Source: Bdellovibrionales bacterium Ga0074139 (GTDB lineage Bacteria; Bdellovibrionota; Bdellovibrionia; Bdellovibrionales; Bdellovibrionaceae). Taken from it: 64,000 nt of DNA. Shown piece after piece: positions 50,578 to 60,264 of this stretch; the stretch's first letter is position 1, and every line of letters starts with the position of its first letter. The stretch lies in the NCBI GenBank assembly GCA_001464795.1, contig LNEB01000011.1, forward strand, positions 1 through 64,000, given 5' to 3'. A model generated the notes under the pieces. It saw only the letters and a program-made list of their open reading frames with translations, ran no database searches and had not been told where the DNA came from. Both the position numbers and the translations under genes were made by a program.

Positions 50578-51540
50578 TTATTCGATTTTCTTTTTCTCGC
50601 CAACCAATTCCTCGGGTGTGAAACTTTTTCGTCTGACGAATTCACTGCTTCTGACAGGACAATTCGGCAAATCACAATTAGGACAGTCTTCTGGGGCACA
50701 GGGATCCACGTGGAATGCCAGCTCGCCATCAAATTTATAAGCTTTCACCATATCGGATTCTAAGCGATCCATAAAAATGTGGGCCTGGGAAACATCCCAG
50801 AATCGAGGCAGAACCAAGTGAGCATCCACATGGTGAAAATGCCCCGAGCGAATAAAACGAACCTGATGTAAATCGATGAGGCCAGGTTGATGGGCCAATT
50901 GAAAAGCTCTGGAAATCTCTTTTAGAATGTGGGGATCCAATTCGTCGGTCAGACCCGAAAATGAATCCCGCAAAATTTGATACCCTTCATGAAATAAATA
51001 AACGGCTAAGCAGGCTGAAATAACAGGATCCAACCACATCCAACCGGTCCACTTCACAACCCCAAGGGCTAACAGCACGGCGCCCGTTGTCCAAACATCA
51101 CTTAATATATGGGCCGAGCTGGCTTTTAACATGGCTGAGTTTTTAGCCTCTGAAGTTTTCTTCAGATAAAAAGCCAAGGCCAAGTTGAGCACTGTTGCTA
51201 AGATGACGGCCACCAAAGCCATATCAGGGAACTGCACCACTTGCTTCGACGTAAAAGCTTTAAAAGCCTCAAGCAAAATGGCAAAGCCTGCGAAAATAAT
51301 AAGGCCACCTTCGACGGCAGCCGATAAAAATTCGGCCTTTCCATGACCGTAGGGATGATCTTCATCTTTTGGTTTTGAAACAAACTTCATCACCATTAAA
51401 GACAGGGCAGCAGCTGCCACATTCACTAAAGTTTCTAAAGCATCGGATAATAAGGCTGAGGAATTACTAGAAAGAGCGGCTGATAATTTCAGAGCAAATA
51501 CCAAAAGGCTGACAACTAAATAAATGCAGCTTGCTAACAT
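50578..51540 (-). CDS. Cation diffusion facilitator (CDF) metal exporter
   Basis: 320 aa. Several membrane helices, metal-site motifs SSALLSDALETLVNV and SSAHILSDVWTTGA, the DEDHPYGHGKAEF loop, and a C-terminal cytoplasmic domain (HFHHVDAHLVLP) with a Cys-rich tail (CAPEDCPNCDLPNCPV) that could bind metal. It exports Zn, Fe or similar cations by proton antiport. Its ATG follows the GGDEF gene's TAA directly. Confidence 0.93.
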   Translation of the reverse strand: MLASCIYLVVSLLVFALKLSAALSSNSSALLSDALETLVNVAAAALSLMVMKFVSKPKDEDHPYGHGKAEFLSAAVEGGLIIFAGFAILLEAFKAFTSKQVVQFPDMALVAVILATVLNLALAFYLKKTSEAKNSAMLKASSAHILSDVWTTGAVLLALGVVKWTGWMWLDPVISACLAVYLFHEGYQILRDSFSGLTDELDPHILKEISRAFQLAHQPGLIDLHQVRFIRSGHFHHVDAHLVLPRFWDVSQAHIFMDRLESDMVKAYKFDGELAFHVDPCAPEDCPNCDLPNCPVRSSEFVRRKSFTPEELVGEKKKIE

Positions 51541-52500
51541 TTAAGCCGCTTTCTTTTTATCTTGCTCGATTTGATCAAAAAAACTAACGCGGTTACGGCC
51601 TGTTCGTTTCGCATGATAAAGGGCATTGTCAGCTCGGCGCACAAGTTCTTTTGCACTGATGGATTCTCCTGGTTTTGTTATAGCAAAACCAATTGAAGCT
51701 GTCAGTTTAATAGAGTCAGTCCCATTGCGAAATATTGTTTTTTCAATGGTCTTACGAAGTCTTTCACAAAAAAGCACAGCTCCCTCGTGATTGACTTCAG
51801 TCAGTACCATTAAAAATTCGTCCCCACCATAACGAGCAGGAATGTCCACATTACGAGTGCATTCTTTAACAATCTTTCCCACTTCTGAAATCACAAACGA
51901 GCCAAATAAATGATCATGACCATCATTCACACTTTTGAAACAATCCATGTCCATCATGATCACACAAATTCCGCGCTGGAAGCGCTTTCCACGCTCGATC
52001 TCAAACTCAAGCTTCTGATAAAGAGATCGCATGTTGAACAGTCCCGTCAAATCATCCGTGTCGACCAGTTCTTTCAGTCGCTCGTTGACCAGAATCAATT
52101 GCTGAGACAAATCCCGAATTCGAAGCTGGGTACGAATTCGTGCCAAAAGTTCTAAGGGCACAAAGGGTTTCACAATGTAATCATCAGCTCCTGAATCAAG
52201 ACCTGAAATAATCGAGTCTGTCTGACTGTCATCAGAGATCATTAAAATTGAAGTGTGAGGAAGCTTTCGCTTGAACATTTTCAAAGTTTTTAATGCTTCC
52301 TCATTGATGGGAGTATCCATAATTACAATATGAGGCTGCCAAGTGCGTGCGACCTTTAAAGCTGACTTCAGTGAAGTATCACTTTTAGTATCGTAGCCTT
52401 CCCAACGAAGTGGCTCGAGTAATATATCAAGGCTTTGTTCATCTTGGTCGATCACCAAAATGCGACGGTTGCCTGAATTCAATTTTTTTTGCCACTTCAT
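51541..52500 (-). CDS. Receiver-GGDEF diguanylate cyclase
   Basis: 319 aa. An N-terminal receiver (RRILVIDQDEQSLD, Asp in IVIMDTPI, Lys in YIVKPFVP) and a C-terminal GGDEF domain (DTDDLTGLFNMRSLYQKL, active site ARYGGDEFLMV). RNVD five residues before GGDEF is a product-inhibition I-site. It makes c-di-GMP when phosphorylated. Divergent from leuS. First gene of the unit with the CDF and trmB genes. Confidence 0.95.
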   Translation of the reverse strand: MKWQKKLNSGNRRILVIDQDEQSLDILLEPLRWEGYDTKSDTSLKSALKVARTWQPHIVIMDTPINEEALKTLKMFKRKLPHTSILMISDDSQTDSIISGLDSGADDYIVKPFVPLELLARIRTQLRIRDLSQQLILVNERLKELVDTDDLTGLFNMRSLYQKLEFEIERGKRFQRGICVIMMDMDCFKSVNDGHDHLFGSFVISEVGKIVKECTRNVDIPARYGGDEFLMVLTEVNHEGAVLFCERLRKTIEKTIFRNGTDSIKLTASIGFAITKPGESISAKELVRRADNALYHAKRTGRNRVSFFDQIEQDKKKAA

Positions 52501-52613
52501 GTACAGAAGATCGACAAATCAGAGCCTTTTCTTGAGTCTGGTCGAGTCGAAAGATGGACTTTTTATTAGGCTCAGATGTATTCTTATTTCACATTTTCTA
52601 AGGAGCCAGGACC

Positions 52614-55010
52614 ATGGGGCAGTCACAGCAAGAAGTTGAAAGTAAATGGCGAAAAAAATGGGCAGAACATGCTTGTTTCAAAGCTGAGGACAATTCAAAA
52701 AAACCAAAATACTACGCACTGGACATGTTTCCCTATCCTTCAGGTTCCGGACTGCATGTGGGTCACATGGCCTCTTATATGCCAGCGGATGTGATCTCTC
52801 GGTACAAGCGTTGCCGAGGTTTTAATGTTTTACACCCCATGGGCTACGATGCTTTTGGATTACCTGCTGAACAATTCGCCATTCAAACGGGAATTCATCC
52901 TGCGATCACCACTGAAAAGGCTATTCACAGCTACCGCAATACATTGCAAAATTTTGGTTTCAGCTTTGACTGGAGCCGTGAAATTTCCACCTGTGATTCT
53001 CAGTATTACAAATGGACGCAGTTTATTTTTACTAAACTTTGGGAAAAAGGTTTAGCTTACCAAAAAGAAGTTCCTGTGAATTGGTGCCCTGAGCTTCGCA
53101 CGGTTTTAGCCAATGAAGAAGTCGTCGACGGAAAAAGTGAGCGCGGTGGACACCCCGTGATCCGCATGCCAATGAAACAATGGATGCTGAAAATTACCGA
53201 TTATGCCGAAAGACTTTTGCAGGATCTCGAAAAAATTGATTGGCCTGAGAGAACAAAAGAGGGCCAAAAAAATTGGATTGGAAAATCTGAAGGGGCTTTA
53301 GTTACTTTTCAAGTCTCTGGTCACCAAGACAATTTTCAAGTTTTCACAACACGGCCTGACACTTTATTTGGTGTCACTTTTATGGTGCTGGCCCCCGAGC
53401 ATCCTTTAGTTAAAAAAATTTCCACAACTCCACACATGTCTGAAGTTGAAAAATACATCGATCAATCATCCAGAAAATTAGAAGTGGAAAGAAAAGCCGC
53501 TGTGGAAAAGTCAGGGGTTTTCACAGGAGCCTTTGCTGTGCATCCTTTGACGGGCGAAAAAATTCCTGTTTGGATTTCTGACTATGTTTTGATGGAATAC
53601 GGCACCGGTGCCATCATGGCGGTTCCAGGTCATGACGCCCGTGACTTTGAATTTGCACAAAAATTTTCTTTGCCAGTCAAACGAGTTTTGGAATCTGCAG
53701 AGCCTTTGCCATTTGAAGGAGAAGGTAAACTTTGCCACTCACAATTCTTAGATGGGTTAAGTAAAACTCAAGCCATCGAAAAAATGATCCAGCACTTAAC
53801 AGAAAAAAAATGCGGTGAAAAATTAGTGCAATATAAATTACGGGATTGGCTTTTCAGTCGTCAGCGCTACTGGGGAGAACCTTTCCCAGTTGTCCATCAT
53901 CCATCAAAAGGTATTCAAACTTTACCTGTTTCCGAACTTCCAGTGGTTTTACCAGAAGTCGCGGACTATCAACCATCTGCTGAAGGTGAAGCACCACTAG
54001 CTCGCAACAAAGCTTGGGTGGAATATCAATTTCCCGATGGAACCAAGGGGATCAGAGAAACAGACACCATGCCTGGATCGGCGGGTTCTAGTTGGTATTT
54101 TTTAAGATTCACCGATCCCCATAATCCCAATGAACCTTTTAGTTTCGAAGCCCAAAAATACTGGATGCCTGTCGATCTTTATGTGGGTGGCCCTGAACAC
54201 ACTGTGGGTCATTTACTTTACGCTAGGTTCTGGCAAAAAGTTTTATTCGATGCGGGCCTTGTTTCCCACCCTGAACCTTTTCAGAAATTGGCTCATCAAG
54301 GAATGATTCTAGGTGCTGACGGCGAAAAAATGTCAAAGTCCAGAGGGAACGTAATTCCCGCCGATGAAGTTCGTGAAAAAATGGGAGCCGACGCTTTAAG
54401 AACTTTTATTTGTTTCATGGGTCCTCTTGATAAGGATAAACCTTGGTCACCCACTGGAATTGAAGGTGTGAAAAGATTTTTGGACCGCTTAGAAAGATTG
54501 GTTATAAACCCGGATGGGACATTGAAAGCCAATGATGAGCCTTTGCCACCCGAGGTTGAAAAAACTTTGCATAAAACAATCAAAAAAGTGACAGAAGACA
54601 TTGAATCCATGGGTTTCAATACGGCGGTCTCGGCACAAATGATTCTGGTCAACGAACTTTATAAGCACAATTGCTTCTCTAAAAAAGCTTTGTTACCGCT
54701 CATACAATTGTTGATGCCTTTCGCACCGCACTTAGCTGAAGAGCTATGGGAAAAAATGCAAGGTCAAGGCTTTGTCTCATTGGCACCTTGGCCCACATTT
54801 AAGCCAGAGCTTTGTGTGGACGACGTGATTACCCTAGGCGTACAAGTGAACGGGAAAATGCGGGGAACCATTGAATTGGCTCCTGATGCGGCTGAAGAGG
54901 TCGCTTTGCAGGTCGCTTTTTCGGTCACAACTGTGCAGAATGCACTAAATGGACAAAAACCAAAAAAAGTGATTTACAAAGCCGGAAAAATACTGAATCT
55001 CATCGTGTAA
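52614..55010 (+). CDS. leuS: Leucine--tRNA ligase
   Basis: 798 aa class I synthetase. HIGH motif in FPYPSGSGLHVGHMASY, editing domain (TTRPDTLFGVTFMVLAPEHPL), zinc/leucine-specific regions and KMSKS (GEKMSKSRGNVIPADEV). Strong AAGGAG before the ATG. A 7-bp hairpin at 55004-55026 covers the stop codon. It begins a likely leuS-speA-MFS unit. Confidence 0.97.
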   Translation: MGQSQQEVESKWRKKWAEHACFKAEDNSKKPKYYALDMFPYPSGSGLHVGHMASYMPADVISRYKRCRGFNVLHPMGYDAFGLPAEQFAIQTGIHPAITTEKAIHSYRNTLQNFGFSFDWSREISTCDSQYYKWTQFIFTKLWEKGLAYQKEVPVNWCPELRTVLANEEVVDGKSERGGHPVIRMPMKQWMLKITDYAERLLQDLEKIDWPERTKEGQKNWIGKSEGALVTFQVSGHQDNFQVFTTRPDTLFGVTFMVLAPEHPLVKKISTTPHMSEVEKYIDQSSRKLEVERKAAVEKSGVFTGAFAVHPLTGEKIPVWISDYVLMEYGTGAIMAVPGHDARDFEFAQKFSLPVKRVLESAEPLPFEGEGKLCHSQFLDGLSKTQAIEKMIQHLTEKKCGEKLVQYKLRDWLFSRQRYWGEPFPVVHHPSKGIQTLPVSELPVVLPEVADYQPSAEGEAPLARNKAWVEYQFPDGTKGIRETDTMPGSAGSSWYFLRFTDPHNPNEPFSFEAQKYWMPVDLYVGGPEHTVGHLLYARFWQKVLFDAGLVSHPEPFQKLAHQGMILGADGEKMSKSRGNVIPADEVREKMGADALRTFICFMGPLDKDKPWSPTGIEGVKRFLDRLERLVINPDGTLKANDEPLPPEVEKTLHKTIKKVTEDIESMGFNTAVSAQMILVNELYKHNCFSKKALLPLIQLLMPFAPHLAEELWEKMQGQGFVSLAPWPTFKPELCVDDVITLGVQVNGKMRGTIELAPDAAEEVALQVAFSVTTVQNALNGQKPKKVIYKAGKILNLIV

Positions 55011-55026
55011 GAAAGTTTTTTACACG
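55004..55026 (+). terminator. Weak hairpin over the leuS stop
   Basis: CGTGTAA / TTACACG, 7 bp, 9-nt loop. It contains the leuS TAA and lies upstream of the speA ribosome binding site (GAGGG). A partial terminator or coupling element; no following T run. Confidence 0.35.
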
Positions 55027-55043
55027 GTGAGGGTTTTATAAAA

Positions 55044-56954
55044 ATGGCAGAATCTTGGAACTCAGAAAAAAGTGCAGCTTTGTACGGTATCAACAATTGG
55101 GGAACCGGATATTTTCGAGTCAACCAAGCCGGCCACGTACAAGTGACTCCCGCTGGTGCGAACGGCAGCTCTTTGGATCTTTTTGAACTGACTCAAGATC
55201 TCATGGAGCGTGGAATCCGCGTCCCTATCATGATTCGCTTTCCTGATATTATTAAATCCCGTGTGGAACTGATGTCCAATTGCTTTCAAAAGGCTTTCAA
55301 AGACCACAATTACAAAGGTCAGTACCAAGGTGTTTATCCCATCAAAGTGAATCAACAACGGCACTTGGTGGAAGAAATTGTTTATTACGGAAAAAATTTA
55401 CGCCTCGGTCTTGAATGTGGATCCAAGCCTGAACTTCTTGTGGTTCTGGCTTTGATGAACAATCAAGATGCTTTGGTGATTTGTAATGGCTTTAAAGATG
55501 CCGAATATATCGAAACTGCCATCTTGGCACAAAAATTAGGTCGTAACACCATCATCGTTATGGACCGTAAAGATGAACTGCCACTGATCATTCAAGCCGC
55601 TAAGAAATTTAATGTTAGACCCAAAATTGGTTTCCGCGCGAAGCTGAATACTCAAGGCGCTGGTAAGTGGGTGGATTCATCCGGAGCCCGCTCGAAATTT
55701 GGACTCACGACTGTAGAAATCGTTGAAGGTCTTGAGCTTTTGAAAAAAGAAAACATGCTGGATTGCCTCGAGCTTCTTCATTATCATATCGGCTCTCAGG
55801 TCCCTTCTATCACTTCTATTAAATCTTCACTTAAAGAAGCCGCCCGTTTTTACGTAGAGCTTATTAAATCCGGTGCGCAATTGAAGTACATCGATGTGGG
55901 TGGTGGCCTGGGTGTGGACTACGACGGAACCGGAAGGTCTGATTCCTCTGTCAATTACTCTGAGCAAGAGTACGCCAATGACGTGGTCTCTACTTTACAA
56001 GTGATGTGTGATGAAAAAGGTGTTCCTCATCCTCATATCGTGACTGAATGTGGACGAGCACTTGTGGCCCATCACTCAGTATTGATTTGTAATGTGACAG
56101 GACGAAATGATTTAAGAAGACCTGAACCGCCAAAGCCTGCTGAAAAAACAGATCCATCTATCATGCAGGATTTACAGTATATTTTTGAAAAAATTAATAA
56201 AGATAACATCAATGAATGTTTCAATGACTTGATCCAAGCGAAAAATGAAACTCTTAACCTATTTGTTTACGGTGTGCTAAGCCTGCAACAACGAGCTTGG
56301 TGTGAAAGCATGCACTTCGCTGTTGCAACAAAAATGCTAGCACTGGCTAAAACTCTTCCTGATTGCGAAGACATTGTGAAAGCCGTATCAGAAGAATTAT
56401 GTGACACTTACTTCTGCAATTTTTCTGTGTTCCAATCTGTTCCCGATTCATGGGCTGTGGGCCAACTTTTCCCCGTGATGCCTATTCATAGACTGAACGA
56501 AATGCCCGACCACGAAGCCACCCTTGCTGATCTGACCTGTGACTCTGATGGAAAAATTGAAAAATTCATTGATACTGAATCCGGTGAATATAAAAAAACT
56601 ATCAGTATTCACGAATACAAAGAAGGAACACCTTATTACCTGGGTGTGTTTTTAACTGGTGCTTACCAGGAAATCTTAGGTGATTTGCATAATCTTTTTG
56701 GTGACACCGATGCTGTTCACGTCTCTATGACAGAGGCTGGCTACACAATCGATCATTATGTTCCAGGAGATACGGTCACTGAAGTTCTTAGCTACGTCCA
56801 GTACGGCCGAGCCGAACTTGTTGATAGCGTGCGCCAAGCTGCTGAGGAAAGTATTCAAAAAGGAACCATCACTAAGAATGAAGCGAAGCTTTTGATTCGT
56901 CATTACGAAGATGGACTTTCTGGATACACTTACCTCGAAGATTCTGAATTTTAA
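55044..56954 (+). CDS. speA: Biosynthetic arginine decarboxylase
   Basis: 636 aa, like SpeA of other bacteria. It turns arginine into agmatine with PLP: the Schiff-base Lys lies in YPIKVNQQRHLVEE, and the group-IV barrel shows ECGSKPELL, LHYHIGSQ and DVGGGLGVDYDGT. C-terminal beta domain complete. An agmatinase-family enzyme at 62025 would give putrescine. Only 3 nt separate it from the MFS gene. Confidence 0.97.
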   Translation: MAESWNSEKSAALYGINNWGTGYFRVNQAGHVQVTPAGANGSSLDLFELTQDLMERGIRVPIMIRFPDIIKSRVELMSNCFQKAFKDHNYKGQYQGVYPIKVNQQRHLVEEIVYYGKNLRLGLECGSKPELLVVLALMNNQDALVICNGFKDAEYIETAILAQKLGRNTIIVMDRKDELPLIIQAAKKFNVRPKIGFRAKLNTQGAGKWVDSSGARSKFGLTTVEIVEGLELLKKENMLDCLELLHYHIGSQVPSITSIKSSLKEAARFYVELIKSGAQLKYIDVGGGLGVDYDGTGRSDSSVNYSEQEYANDVVSTLQVMCDEKGVPHPHIVTECGRALVAHHSVLICNVTGRNDLRRPEPPKPAEKTDPSIMQDLQYIFEKINKDNINECFNDLIQAKNETLNLFVYGVLSLQQRAWCESMHFAVATKMLALAKTLPDCEDIVKAVSEELCDTYFCNFSVFQSVPDSWAVGQLFPVMPIHRLNEMPDHEATLADLTCDSDGKIEKFIDTESGEYKKTISIHEYKEGTPYYLGVFLTGAYQEILGDLHNLFGDTDAVHVSMTEAGYTIDHYVPGDTVTEVLSYVQYGRAELVDSVRQAAEESIQKGTITKNEAKLLIRHYEDGLSGYTYLEDSEF

Positions 56955-56957
56955 AAA

Positions 56958-58196
56958 ATGCTGATTAAAAAAGAAGATCGAAAAATTCTTTTTAACCTCA
57001 CCGTCATCGTTGTGGCCCTTGGCTACTTTGTGGATATTTTTGATCTCACATTGTTCAATATGGTCAGACGGCAAAGTCTGATCGACATCGGAATCCCTGA
57101 ATCAGAACTGGTCAGCCGTGGACTTTTTTTACTGAATACACAAATGATTGGCATGCTAATCGGGGGAATCTTCTGGGGACAACTAGGAGACCGCAAAGGG
57201 CGCATGTCTTCTTTGTTTGCCTCTATTATTTTGTACTCTGTTGCAAACCTTTTAAACGCATTCGTTACAGATTTTGAACAGTATGTGGTTTTAAGATTTA
57301 TCGCAGGCGTGGGTTTAGCTGGTGAGCTCGGTGTGGGTATTACTTTAGTTGCTGAACTTCTACCAAAAGAAAAACGAGGCCTTGGAACTGCCTTTGTGGC
57401 CACCATCGGAGTTCTAGGCGCTGTTTTGGGTGGAATCTTTGTGGAAATCTTTTCTTGGAGAACTTGCTACATCATTGGTGGCTGCATGGGACTTTTTCTT
57501 TTGCTGCTCAGGGTTTCCGTTAAAGAATCAGAACTTTTTCATCAGGTGCAAACTCAAACTCATGTTCGTAAAGGGAATTTCTTTGATTTATTTAAATCGA
57601 AATCTTTAATTCAAAGATTTGTGACCTGCACATTAATCGGAGTGCCCATTTGGTATGTGGCAGGCATTCTTATGCCCTTTGCCCCCGAATTAGGAAAAGA
57701 TTTAGGTGTCACTGATCTTTTACTGTCCTCTCGGGCCATTGCCATTTCCTATTTAGGATTGGCCCTTGGAGATTTTTTAAGTGGTGTTCTTAGTCAGTGG
57801 TTGAGAAGTCGTAAAAAAGCTCTTTATTGTTTTCAATTGGCTTGCCTCGCTTTGGTCATCGTTCTTTTGCTTACAGCTGGTGGTAAAAGCCATTACTACT
57901 TCTACACTTTAAGTTTCCTTATCGGAGTTGGTGCGGGTTTCTGGGCATTGTTTGTCACAGTAGCAGCTGAAAATTTTGGAACAAATTTAAGATCTACTGC
58001 TGCCACATCCATTCCCAATTTTGTGAGGGCAGGTGTATTTCCCATGAGTTTGATGCTGACTCCGCTACGTGATTATTTTCCTTACTGGCAAGCCACCTTA
58101 ATAGTCGGTGTTGTGGCTTTCGCTATTGCTATTATTGGAACTTACTTTTTAAAAGAAACTTTTGGTGAATCACTGGATTACACTGAAAAAACTTAA
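56958..58196 (+). CDS. MFS transporter
   Basis: 412 aa with about 12 membrane helices. MFS motif A in GQLGDRKGRMSSL and the conserved RFIAGVGLAGELGVGITLVAEL resemble the metabolite:H+ symporter group. Substrate unknown; tight linkage to speA makes arginine, agmatine or polyamine transport an attractive guess. The end overlaps the convergent permease gene by 4 bp. Confidence 0.9.
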   Translation: MLIKKEDRKILFNLTVIVVALGYFVDIFDLTLFNMVRRQSLIDIGIPESELVSRGLFLLNTQMIGMLIGGIFWGQLGDRKGRMSSLFASIILYSVANLLNAFVTDFEQYVVLRFIAGVGLAGELGVGITLVAELLPKEKRGLGTAFVATIGVLGAVLGGIFVEIFSWRTCYIIGGCMGLFLLLLRVSVKESELFHQVQTQTHVRKGNFFDLFKSKSLIQRFVTCTLIGVPIWYVAGILMPFAPELGKDLGVTDLLLSSRAIAISYLGLALGDFLSGVLSQWLRSRKKALYCFQLACLALVIVLLLTAGGKSHYYFYTLSFLIGVGAGFWALFVTVAAENFGTNLRSTAATSIPNFVRAGVFPMSLMLTPLRDYFPYWQATLIVGVVAFAIAIIGTYFLKETFGESLDYTEKT

Positions 58197-59221
58197 ACGA
58201 CCTTTGAATCAAAAGCGTCTCGAATTGCAAGACCGATATTAATTAATAACGTCAGTGTTAAAACAACAGCACCGAGTGAAGACCACACCAACCATTCAGA
58301 AGTTGTGAAATACTTCTGAGCCTGGCTCATGAGTTCTCCCCAACTGGGTGTGGGTGGACGAAGTCCTAAGCCCAAATAATCCATGATGGAAAGATAATAA
58401 ACATTGGATGCGATCGTAAACGGCGCAAAAGTAATAATCGGCGTCAGCGCGTTCGGCATGATGTGTTTCAGAATAATCCTAGAATGGCTGGCACCCAAGG
58501 CCCTGGCAGCTTCCACGTACTCACGGTTTCGAAGCTGAAGAAACTGACCTCTCATATACTGGGAAATTCCCGTCCAACCAAAAGTCACAGTGATCAAAAT
58601 TAAAACTGGCAGTCCTGGAGCAAATATAGAAATCAAAGTGATGGTCACAAATAAAACGGGAGTGTTTTGCACCACTTCCACTAGTCGCATACCTATTAAA
58701 TCTAATTTACCACCCCAGTAACCCATGTTCGCACCAATGAAGCAGCCTAAAATATACGAGAGTATCCAAGCTCCCATGGCGTAGGCCAGAGTGTAGCGAA
58801 GTCCGTAAAGGAGTCTTGCAAATACATCACGGCCACTGTCATCAGTTCCAAAAATATTTTCTTTTGATGGTGGAGCAGGATAGCTATCTAGACTTGAGTT
58901 TGTTTCTAAAGGGCCCCATTGAATGACGGGCCAAACAGCCCAATCTCCTTCAGCCAGTTTTAAAGATCGATAGTCCATGACAAAAATATCGTCCCTGTTG
59001 AATTCTGTGGGATGATAGTCAGCCAAAATGGGAGCGTAAAACTTTCCCTGATAATACATAAAGTGAGGCTTACTGTTCGCCCACCATTCTGCCGTTAAAC
59101 TTAAAACGAAAAGTGCCATCAAGGCCCAGACTGAAATGACAGCCACTTTATCTTTCTTAAACTTTTTATAGCGTTTAAGAGTTAACTCATTGGTGATGCG
59201 AGATTCCAACCATCCACTCAT
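58193..59221 (-). CDS. Oligopeptide ABC transporter permease (OppC/YejE-type)
   Basis: 342 aa. N-terminal membrane helix, extracytoplasmic loop, then the permease core with EAA motif (YVEAARALGASHSRIILKHIMPNALTPI). The insertion loop with DDSGRDVFARLL and LLYGLRYTL resembles OppC/YejE. Overlaps the OppB-type gene by 4 nt. It would form the pore for di- or oligopeptides. Confidence 0.94.
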   Translation of the reverse strand: MSGWLESRITNELTLKRYKKFKKDKVAVISVWALMALFVLSLTAEWWANSKPHFMYYQGKFYAPILADYHPTEFNRDDIFVMDYRSLKLAEGDWAVWPVIQWGPLETNSSLDSYPAPPSKENIFGTDDSGRDVFARLLYGLRYTLAYAMGAWILSYILGCFIGANMGYWGGKLDLIGMRLVEVVQNTPVLFVTITLISIFAPGLPVLILITVTFGWTGISQYMRGQFLQLRNREYVEAARALGASHSRIILKHIMPNALTPIITFAPFTIASNVYYLSIMDYLGLGLRPPTPSWGELMSQAQKYFTTSEWLVWSSLGAVVLTLTLLINIGLAIRDAFDSKVV

Positions 59222-60243
59222 TTGAAGTTGATCCTTGGATCCACCAGCACGTAAATAAGATCACTGATCAAATTTCCTAGCATCAGTGCAGAACTGGAAA
59301 GAAAAATCATTCCCATCACAACGTTGTAGTCCCTAGAAAGAATGGAAGAGTAACTGAGTAAACCGATGCCATCCAAATTAAAGATTGTTTCAACAATCAA
59401 AGAGCCCGTTAAGAAGACTCCTAAAAATCCGCCAAGACCTGTGGCCACAGGAATTAAAGCATTACGTAGGGCATGCTTAAAAACCACTGCGCGTTCATGA
59501 AGGCCTTTGGCACGCGCCGTTCTGATGTAATCAGATTTAATAATATCGAGCATCGAATTTCGGGTTAATAAAGTGAGCTCTGTGAAGCCACCAATCATAT
59601 AGCAAATCAACGGCAGCACAAAGTGGTGGGCACGGTCAGCGAATTTTCCAATGAAGGAAAGATCGGCGTAATTATCAGAGTAAAGTCCTCCGATGGGAAA
59701 CCAGCTAAGATAACTACTACCTGCAAACACCACGATCAAAAAAATTCCTAAAACTAAGGGTGGTATTGAATACGCAAAATACAGCAGTAATCCCGAGATA
59801 CGGTCAAAGGCTTGACCGGCTGTTAAAGCTTTTTTTACGCCCAAAGGAATACAAACAAGATAAGTCAAAATAAGAGAGACAATTCCAAATTGTAAGGAAA
59901 CTGGAAACTTACTGCTGATGACTTCAATCACCGGTTCGCCGTAGGTAAAGCTTTCACCGAAATCAAGTCGGCTAATATTTTTAAGCCAAATCCAATAACG
60001 CTCAGCCACCGGCTTATCAAAACCGTACTGAGCTTTGAGTGCTTCGATGACTTCTTCGTTTACTCCTGAAGTTTTACTACCACTGTCGGCTGCACTATCA
60101 CCACCAGAGCCAAAACGAATTTGCTGAAGCTTTTGTTCAACAGGTCCACCGGGTGCAAGATTAATAATCACAAAGCACATCAGTGTGATTCCGATAAAAG
60201 TCGGAATCATCAGGATTATTCTACGAAGAAAATAGGATATCAA
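59218..60243 (-). CDS. Oligopeptide ABC transporter permease (OppB/YejB-type)
   Basis: 341 aa. First helix ILMIPTFIGITLMCFVIINLAPGGPVEQ, the loop GSGGDSAADSGSKTSG and the EAA loop (YIRTARAKGLHERAVVFKHALRNALIPV). Five more helices. Partner of the OppC-type gene. The Gly/Ser loop and GPVEQKLQQI resemble YejB, suggesting larger peptides such as microcin C or similar. Confidence 0.93.
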   Translation of the reverse strand: MISYFLRRIILMIPTFIGITLMCFVIINLAPGGPVEQKLQQIRFGSGGDSAADSGSKTSGVNEEVIEALKAQYGFDKPVAERYWIWLKNISRLDFGESFTYGEPVIEVISSKFPVSLQFGIVSLILTYLVCIPLGVKKALTAGQAFDRISGLLLYFAYSIPPLVLGIFLIVVFAGSSYLSWFPIGGLYSDNYADLSFIGKFADRAHHFVLPLICYMIGGFTELTLLTRNSMLDIIKSDYIRTARAKGLHERAVVFKHALRNALIPVATGLGGFLGVFLTGSLIVETIFNLDGIGLLSYSSILSRDYNVVMGMIFLSSSALMLGNLISDLIYVLVDPRINFK

Positions 60244-60264
60244 AGTGGACTGCCTCTCGAGTGA

